Source: Candidatus Omnitrophota bacterium
GTDB taxonomy: Bacteria > Hinthialibacterota > Hinthialibacteria > Hinthialibacterales > Hinthialibacteraceae
Assembly (NCBI GenBank): GCA_016934335.1
Contig: JAFGTC010000120.1
Coordinates: forward strand, 1-40,227
Direction of reading: 5' to 3'
Length of the DNA: 40,227 nucleotides
Both the position numbers and the translations under genes were made by a program. Shown in pieces: positions 34,860 to 40,227 of this stretch; position 1 is the stretch's first letter, and the number at the start of each line of letters is the position of its first letter. A model generated the notes under the pieces. It had not been told where the DNA came from, made no database searches, and worked only from the letters and a program-made list of their open reading frames with translations.

Positions 34860-36878
34860 ATGATGAAACGTACAAAGATTTGGATGCTTTTAGTCGTAGT
34901 ACTGGCGGCGAGCGCGACGGCGCAGACGATTCCGTATGAATATGTGACCGAATTTTCCACGCCGTCCGATCTCGGAGAGCCCCTTGCGATTGCGGTCGAT
35001 TCGAATGGAGGGGTGTATTACACGCTGTTAGCCACAGCCGAAAACAACACGGGCTGCTTTTATGTCGCCAATCCGTTTGACGCTCCCGCGCCGGAAGATC
35101 ATATTCTGGTGGACGACGGTCTTCTCGTGAATGTTCCCGCCGGCCGCGGAATCGTCGGAGTCGATGTCGATGAAGAGGGCAATGTATTTCTGGCGATGGA
35201 GAGCGGAACGGGCGGCACGTCGTCGATTACGAAGCACGGCCCCGCACCTACATTTGATTGGATGGACGATTTCGGGAATATGGCCATGGTCACCGGGCAG
35301 CGTTATAACGGAGTGGTCGTTCTTCCGAATGATCTCATTGCTGTAACAACCTTTACGAACGTTCAATTTTTAGACTCGAACACCGGTGAAATATTGCGTG
35401 ATGTTTCCGGCGGGGAATCTTATCAACGAGACATTACCTATAATCCCAATACGCATGAACTTTATATCTCGAAGAATGGAGGAAATTCCAACAACGGCGC
35501 GAATTTGCTGACCGGCGGCTCGCCGGACAATCTGGAGGGATACGCCGAGATTCAACCGGCCTTCATTGCTCAAGGCGGTAATAACGGCACATATGGAATC
35601 AAAAATCAAAAGATCGGTTATGATAAAGTCAATGATTTAATCCTGATTACCGACGCCAGCGATTCTCCAACTACCATCGCCGTCTATCGTCCCGGCGATT
35701 TGTCGGCGCCGGCCGCCAACATTCATGGTTATCAATCTCCCGAAGGTCCGCTCTTTCTGCCGGCGGATGCGGCCGCGTGGACGGATGAAAACGGCGATAC
35801 GTTTGTTTTTGTAACAGACAGTTCCGCGTATCGAATTGTGGTGTTCAAGATGGGCGGCGAGGGAGAAAGCCCTGAAGATATCGTAAACGATATCGAGGCC
35901 GAGCATCCCTTTACGTATGTGACCGATTTTGAGACGGCTCCCGATACCGGCGCTCCCTTCGCCCTGGCGGCCGACGCGGACGGCGGTTTGTATTACACGC
36001 TCTTTTCGACGCCGAATCCCAACACGACGGGGTGCTATTACATCGCCGATCCCATGAATGCGAACGGCGTGGAAAATCATATTCTGGTGAATGACGGTGC
36101 CGACACGGACGTGCCCGCCAATCGTGGATTTTTGGGAGTCGCCGTGGACGATGAAGGATCGATTTATCTCGCCTTGGAGACCGGGCAGGCCGTTTCCGCC
36201 AATGTGAGAAAGATTCAACCCGCGCCGAATTTCGGGCTGGATACAGCGTTCGGCGGCGGGATCATCTATTATGGCAAGCGAATAAACGCTGTGGAGTATG
36301 TGGGTAGCGACACGCTCGCGGTGAGCACTTTTGACACAGTGGAATTTTTATCGAGTTCGGACGGCGCTTCCAAGTATGTGGTGGGCGGCGCTCAAACCTA
36401 CCAGCGAGATCTGGCGTATAATCCCAATACGGGAGACATTTATTTGGCGCGTAACAGGCAGGTTCCCAATGAGCCGCTCGGCAGCGTTAATCTGCTCAGC
36501 GGAGGCAATGTGGATAATCTGGGCGGGTATACCGAGTTCCAGAACCATTTTGTCCCGCAAGGCGGCATTGGAGGAACCTACGGCGCCAACAACCAGTTGA
36601 TCGAATACGATGCGGTCAACAATCAAATCATCGTTCCGGATTATTCGGGAACGCAGGCGATGATGGCCTTTTATGATCCCGCCGACCCGGAGAGTGTTTT
36701 CGCCCTGGTCGATGGAAGCGAATCGGATAATGGGCCATTCGATTCGCCGGCCGACGCCGTTGTGATTCATACTGCTCAAGACGAAACGTTTGTTTATATT
36801 TCCGATATGGGCCTGCGCAGAATTTTTGTCTATCAGACGCGGGGAGCGACCAGCGTCGATCAGTGGGATCTGTTTTAA
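34860..36878 (+). CDS. Secreted duplicated beta-propeller protein with C-terminal VDxWxLF motif
   Basis: AGGAG at 34850-34854 precedes two ATGs (34860 and 34863); the second has better spacing. The 672-residue protein has a signal peptide ending in ATAQ (residue 22). It consists of two tandem copies with a period of 325 residues. YEYVTEFSTPSDLGEP from residue 26 matches FTYVTDFETAPDTGAP from 351, and SYQRDITYNPNTHELY matches TYQRDLAYNPNTGDIY. Each copy has NHL/SMP-30-like beta strands (AIAVDSNGGVYY, GVDVDEEGNVFLAM), so each probably forms a propeller. The last residues are SVDQWDLF. I know no function; a surface-exposed binding protein is the best guess. A strong terminator follows. Confidence 0.78.
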   Translation: MMKRTKIWMLLVVVLAASATAQTIPYEYVTEFSTPSDLGEPLAIAVDSNGGVYYTLLATAENNTGCFYVANPFDAPAPEDHILVDDGLLVNVPAGRGIVGVDVDEEGNVFLAMESGTGGTSSITKHGPAPTFDWMDDFGNMAMVTGQRYNGVVVLPNDLIAVTTFTNVQFLDSNTGEILRDVSGGESYQRDITYNPNTHELYISKNGGNSNNGANLLTGGSPDNLEGYAEIQPAFIAQGGNNGTYGIKNQKIGYDKVNDLILITDASDSPTTIAVYRPGDLSAPAANIHGYQSPEGPLFLPADAAAWTDENGDTFVFVTDSSAYRIVVFKMGGEGESPEDIVNDIEAEHPFTYVTDFETAPDTGAPFALAADADGGLYYTLFSTPNPNTTGCYYIADPMNANGVENHILVNDGADTDVPANRGFLGVAVDDEGSIYLALETGQAVSANVRKIQPAPNFGLDTAFGGGIIYYGKRINAVEYVGSDTLAVSTFDTVEFLSSSDGASKYVVGGAQTYQRDLAYNPNTGDIYLARNRQVPNEPLGSVNLLSGGNVDNLGGYTEFQNHFVPQGGIGGTYGANNQLIEYDAVNNQIIVPDYSGTQAMMAFYDPADPESVFALVDGSESDNGPFDSPADAVVIHTAQDETFVYISDMGLRRIFVYQTRGATSVDQWDLF

Positions 36879-36897
36879 GTAATCCCGGAAACAAGTA

Positions 36898-36940
36898 AAA
36901 AAAACCGCAGCGTACGAACAAGGTGCGCTGCGGTTTTTTT
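36898..36940. terminator. Bidirectional intrinsic terminator
   Basis: CCGCAGCG (36905-36912) pairs with CGCTGCGG (36926-36933), extended inward by a wobble pair and two more pairs. It is flanked by seven A before and seven T after. It can end both the propeller gene (plus) and the PL11 gene (minus), whose stop is at 37015. Confidence 0.9.
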
Positions 36941-37014
36941 GTTTCAATGTTCATCCAATGCGAGTTGTGATGATCAAGAACCAATTACGGGATTGAAGAA
37001 ATTTTCCAGATCGA

Positions 37015-38715
37015 TCATTGGAGCCCCAATTGAGCCGGATAGTAGTAGCCCATGGTTTGGGCGCAGACGCCCAGGCGGTATTGGCGATCCTGCATGAGGC
37101 AGGGCCGGGGCTTCCAGGTGGGGATATTGGTCGTGTAAATGCGGATTTCTCCGCCTTTTTCGCCTTTGGCGCTGACGATAAGTTCTTCTCGATGATCGCC
37201 CAGGCAGTCGGCGACGGCGATAAGACGGCCGTCGAGTTTGAGCAGGGGGGGCTCATCCCAATTGCAGACGGCGCCGTTCAAGACTACTTCTTTCTGGGGA
37301 TCGTCATCCCACCAAACGGGGCGCGGGGAGAGGGTTCCGCCTTGATAGACTTTGATCAGCACGCCGTCCGCGCTGTAGAGCCAGCGGTCTTTGGTATCGC
37401 GCTCGCCGCCGTAGGTTTCCATGCCGGGGAAATCGGCGAGGACATCGGCGCACATGCCCTGCCCGTGGAGATGGCGGGTGGGCTCTTTGTGCGTCCAGAG
37501 TTTCCGGCTGGTTCGGGCGTCGACGACGCAGAAACCGTCGGTGTTCTGGCGCGTTTCGAAGCCGTAAAAGATTTCCAGGCCGGGATTGCCGGGATCGATG
37601 TCGGCGCAATAGCACTCGTCGGGATGGCCCATGCCCAATGACCACAGCGGACTGCCGTCGTGGTCGATGACGGCGGCGCCGATGACCAGTTCATCGCATC
37701 CATCCTGATCGACGTCGGCGCTGATCAAGCCGTGCGAGCTTTGTCCGCGGTATTTTTCATAATCGCCGCCCGGTTCGGCCGCCCAATACCAAATCCGGTT
37801 GAAATCCTTATCGAGCGCCTGCTGTTTGATGAGGCGGTATGTGCCCCGCTGCATGATCAGGGAGGGCGTTTTGCCGTCTAGGTAGGCGACGGTCAGAAAA
37901 TTGCGGCAATAGTAGTTGTAACTGCTGAATCCGTCGCGGCTGAGCCAGTCGGTTTTGGCCATGACTTCGCCGGTTTCGCCGTTGAGTTTCACCAGGTATT
38001 CGGGGCCGCTCTGCACCAGGCCTTTTTCATCGCGGGGATCGCCTTCGCCGGCTTTGCAGTACACTTCGGCTTTGCCGTCGCCGTCGACATCGTAAACGAT
38101 CCAGGGCGAATACCAGATGCCCGCTTCGATCGACCATCCCATGTCATAGCGCCACATCAATCTCCCGTCGAGTTCGTAGGCTTCCAGTTTGTATGTGGTA
38201 GTGCTTTTCTTCCAATATCCCGGCTGCTGATAGGGATCGGTGTTGAAATTGGGCTGCTTGATGACATATTCGTACTGTCCGTCGCCGTCCAGGTCGCCGA
38301 TTCCGACTTTTTGAAAGTCGTAATCGCCCTTGAGGGGGATGGAGATGTACGGTTTGGCTTTGCCGGTCAGGTTGATACGCGCTTTTTCGATGCCTTGGGT
38401 CGGCGTTCTTTTGTCGAATAGGATGTATTCGTAGGTCTTTTTGCTTTCCGCTGTCCGGTCAAGAAACGAGGTTGCGCCGCCGTTGAGAGGCAGCGGCAGA
38501 TCGACGAACGATCCAAGATCGCTCCGGTCTCTCCGCATCAGCAGGAATGAAATGTCGTCCGGATCCTCTTGGAAAAGCCGCCAGCTGATAAACACTGAAC
38601 CGTCGGGCTGCTCCATGGCCGTCAAGCCCCGGTCCAATTTTTCGACGGAGAGGGCCGACGCTGCGGCGATTGTTAAAATCGCCAGAACATTGAGAAACTG
38701 TTTTCGAATCGTCAT
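37015..38715 (-). CDS. PL11-type rhamnogalacturonan lyase
   Basis: The 566-residue protein has a signal peptide (QFLNVLAILTIAAASALS) and AGGAG nine bases before ATG 38715. It matches the PL11 rhamnogalacturonan endolyase type: the opening EKLDRGLTAMEQPDGSVFISW, a short Fn3-like domain, then an eight-bladed propeller. Its calcium loops are GDLDGDGQYEY, YDVDGDGKAEVY and ADVDQDGCDELV. The family signatures GIWYSPWIVYDVDGDGKAE and HPDECYCADIDPGNPGLEIF are also present. These enzymes cleave the rhamnose-galacturonic acid backbone of pectin by beta-elimination outside the cell. The length fits the family. No sugar transporter or regulator gene is adjacent, so it is a lone member of a dispersed pectin system. 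Confidence 0.93.
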   Translation of the reverse strand: MTIRKQFLNVLAILTIAAASALSVEKLDRGLTAMEQPDGSVFISWRLFQEDPDDISFLLMRRDRSDLGSFVDLPLPLNGGATSFLDRTAESKKTYEYILFDKRTPTQGIEKARINLTGKAKPYISIPLKGDYDFQKVGIGDLDGDGQYEYVIKQPNFNTDPYQQPGYWKKSTTTYKLEAYELDGRLMWRYDMGWSIEAGIWYSPWIVYDVDGDGKAEVYCKAGEGDPRDEKGLVQSGPEYLVKLNGETGEVMAKTDWLSRDGFSSYNYYCRNFLTVAYLDGKTPSLIMQRGTYRLIKQQALDKDFNRIWYWAAEPGGDYEKYRGQSSHGLISADVDQDGCDELVIGAAVIDHDGSPLWSLGMGHPDECYCADIDPGNPGLEIFYGFETRQNTDGFCVVDARTSRKLWTHKEPTRHLHGQGMCADVLADFPGMETYGGERDTKDRWLYSADGVLIKVYQGGTLSPRPVWWDDDPQKEVVLNGAVCNWDEPPLLKLDGRLIAVADCLGDHREELIVSAKGEKGGEIRIYTTNIPTWKPRPCLMQDRQYRLGVCAQTMGYYYPAQLGLQ

Positions 38716-39087
38716 GAATCCATTCTCCTCTCAGTTTTGATGGGAAATACAAAATCAAAAATCATCTCTAGGATTGGAACCAATAATTGCGCGGTTTTCA
38801 AGTCTTTAGTGAAAGATCGTCAAAATTCGGGCTTTTTTTTTAATCATTGAATACGGTTTACCGAATGGGTAGAGATTTATCCAATTTCTGCATGTTCGCA
38901 TGGATGCGTTTATATTTTGCAAAGAAGAGGCATTGAAACGTTGAAAAAATGGGCTGTTTGCCGTTATCAAAAATAATTTTTGCATTAAAATGAGCGCGCA
39001 GTAAGAAGATGGTTATTGATGATATCGGCAGCCTCTCGAATGAAGAAGGATGGGTTGATCCGATAATAATTGGATAGATGCGTCCAA
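38716..39087. other. Divergent intergenic region, PL11 gene and actA
   Basis: About 370 bases, AT-rich, with no open frame of note. A candidate plus-strand promoter is TTGAAA (38941-38946) with TATCAA 18 bases later (38965-38970), about 118 bases before actA. It is only moderately convincing. Confidence 0.3.
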
Positions 39088-39738
39088 ATGAATCATTTCA
39101 CTTTTCCTAAATGGGTTAATTATGCGCGGCCCGCTATAGCTATTTTATTAATCATCGGGCCGCTTTACGCAGTTTCGCTGGCGTATTACGGAGGTTCGCC
39201 GCGAACCACGGACGTGGGGTATCAGCCGAAGCAGCCGGTTCCGTACAGCCATGCGCTGCATGCGGGCGAGTTGGGAATCGACTGCCGGTACTGCCACAAC
39301 ACCGTAGAAGAATCGGCCCAGGCTTCCATCCCCCCGACGCAAACCTGTATGAATTGTCATAAACTAATTCGTGCGGAGAGTGAAAAACTGCTGCCGATTC
39401 GGGAAAGTTATGCGACTGGAATGCCTGTCGAGTGGGTGCGAGTCCACGACCTGCCCGATTATGTGTATTTCAATCACAGCGCTCATGTAACGCGCGGGGT
39501 GGGCTGCGTCTCCTGTCACGGCCGCGTGGACAAGATGGAGGAAGTGCATCAGGTGGAAACGCTCAGCATGAGCTGGTGTCTGGATTGTCATCGGAATCCG
39601 GAAAAGCATCTGCGCCCGCTGGAGGCCGTCACGCAGTTGGATTGGCGTCCGGACGAAGAGCAGGAGATTTTGGGCGTTGAATTAAAGAGAAAAAATAACA
39701 TCAATCCTTCTACGGATTGTTCGACATGCCACCGGTAA
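39088..39738 (+). CDS. actA: ActA, pentahaem cytochrome c of alternative complex III
   Basis: A TTG at 39070 is in frame, but ATG 39088 begins the family-typical N-terminus and gives 216 residues. One N-terminal membrane segment (AIAILLIIGPLYAVSLAYY) is followed by QPVPYSHALHAGELGIDCRYCH. Five CXXCH haem sites are present: CRYCH (about 66), CMNCH (87), CVSCH (140), CLDCH (164) and CSTCH (211). The five-haem count, the anchor and the downstream ActB mark it as ActA. Alternative complex III oxidises quinol and passes electrons to periplasmic carriers or directly to a terminal oxidase, in place of the bc1 complex. No clear Shine-Dalgarno precedes the ATG. Confidence 0.92.
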   Translation: MNHFTFPKWVNYARPAIAILLIIGPLYAVSLAYYGGSPRTTDVGYQPKQPVPYSHALHAGELGIDCRYCHNTVEESAQASIPPTQTCMNCHKLIRAESEKLLPIRESYATGMPVEWVRVHDLPDYVYFNHSAHVTRGVGCVSCHGRVDKMEEVHQVETLSMSWCLDCHRNPEKHLRPLEAVTQLDWRPDEEQEILGVELKRKNNINPSTDCSTCHR

Positions 39739-39760
39739 TTTTGTTGACTATTTTGTGACT

Positions 39761-40227
39761 ATGAATCGTTCGTTATTGAACCAAAACGGGAAAACCTACT
39801 GGCGCAGCCTCGATGAACTGGCCGATGCGCCCGAATTCCGCCGGTTTGTGGAAGGGGAGTTTCCCGGCCACGCTTCGGAATTTCTGAACGAGCCGACGCG
39901 CCGGCATTTTCTCAAGGTGATGGCGGCTTCGTTTTGTCTGGCGGGATTGACCGGCTGCAAATGGCCTAGAGAGAAGATCGTTCCCTATTCGCGCCGGCCG
40001 GACGAAACGCATCCGGGCGAAGTCAAACAATTCGCCACGGCGCTGGAATTGGGCGGATCGGCGATCGGATTGCTCGTGAATAGCTACGACGGAAGGCCGA
40101 TCAAGATCGAAGGCAATCCCGATCACCCGGCCAATGCCGGAGGTATGTCGGCACGCGCTCACTCCAGCATTTTGAAGCTTTACGATCCGGACCGTTTCAC
40201 CGGTCCGAAACATAATTTGCAGAATAA
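39761..40227 (+). CDS. actB: ActB, molybdopterin oxidoreductase-like/iron-sulfur subunit of alternative complex III (5' part)
   Basis: The gene starts at ATG 39761, 22 bases after actA, and runs off the window with 155 codons visible. The N-terminus is the TAT-variant type of ActB: GKTYWRSLDELADAPEFRRF, then the twin-arginine-like RRHFLK (residues 47-52), AGLTGCKWPREKIVPY, and the start of the molybdopterin-oxidoreductase-like domain (GLLVNSYDGRPIKIEGNPDH, SILKLYDPDR). Full-length ActB is about 1000 residues with a C-terminal iron-sulfur domain; the molybdenum cofactor is not bound in characterised complexes. The remaining act genes should follow beyond the window. Confidence 0.92.
   Translation, partial: MNRSLLNQNGKTYWRSLDELADAPEFRRFVEGEFPGHASEFLNEPTRRHFLKVMAASFCLAGLTGCKWPREKIVPYSRRPDETHPGEVKQFATALELGGSAIGLLVNSYDGRPIKIEGNPDHPANAGGMSARAHSSILKLYDPDRFTGPKHNLQN

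Noticed and set aside
1-40227. CRISPR arrays, tRNA or rRNA genes, insertion sequences, defence islands
   Set aside because: I looked for regularly spaced repeats, tRNA-like cloverleaf segments, transposase or integrase motifs and terminal inverted repeats and saw none that hold up.

Overview
The window reads as a piece of a Gram-negative, probably aerobic, polysaccharide-degrading heterotroph from an under-sampled bacterial phylum. The evidence is many signal peptides and a lipobox, two type II/IV-type pseudopilins of the GFTLxEL class, a Tat-exported enzyme, five-haem ActA plus the start of ActB (alternative complex III), large secreted lyases and a large subtilase. The mixture resembles PVC-like or Hydrogenedentota/Sumerlaeota-like candidate phyla; that placement is inference from gene content only. 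There are no rRNA or tRNA genes, no insertion sequence and no CRISPR array that I can see, so this looks like ordinary chromosome.

Layout. 1-5.1 kb: the tail of a Pro/Thr/Lys-rich protein, a secreted alpha/alpha-toroid lyase-like protein (minus) and a divergent secreted protein with DxDxDG-like loops. 5.1-9.7 kb (minus): a four-gene operon of YtrA-type GntR repressor, ABC ATPase, ABC-2 permease and a membrane-anchored protein with a Met/Gly-rich loop. The repressor appears to be read from a leaderless transcript under a palindromic operator. 10.2-12.4 kb: NfeD-like protein plus flotillin. 12.5-15.7 kb: an exported sugar-acid module, in which a Tat-targeted enolase-superfamily enzyme is flanked by two exported RraA/HMG-aldolase-like proteins. 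15.8-25.5 kb (minus): a giant subtilase and an AddB-AddA helicase-nuclease pair. 25.9-30.7 kb: a BlaI-like repressor, a BlaR1-like M56 metalloprotease whose sensor is a beta-propeller, a pseudopilin, a small Cys-rich secreted protein and another secreted protein. 30.8-34.2 kb (minus): a heparinase II/III-family protein and a second pseudopilin. 34.9-38.7 kb: an internally duplicated secreted propeller protein and, convergent to it, a PL11-type rhamnogalacturonan lyase. 39.1 kb to the end: actA and the 5' part of actB.

How they fit together. The lyases (two heparinase/alginate-lyase-like and one PL11), the dehydratase-like enzyme and the RraA-like proteins point to scavenging of uronic-acid polysaccharides such as pectin, with unusual processing outside the cytoplasm. 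The ABC/GntR operon and the BlaI/M56 cassette look like two envelope-responsive regulons, the second sensing through an extracytoplasmic propeller instead of a penicillin-binding domain. The most novel points are the BlaI/M56-propeller/pseudopilin cassette, the exported RraA-enolase-RraA module, and a shared C-terminal VDxWxL[Y/F] ending on two unrelated secreted proteins that could be a sorting or anchoring signal.
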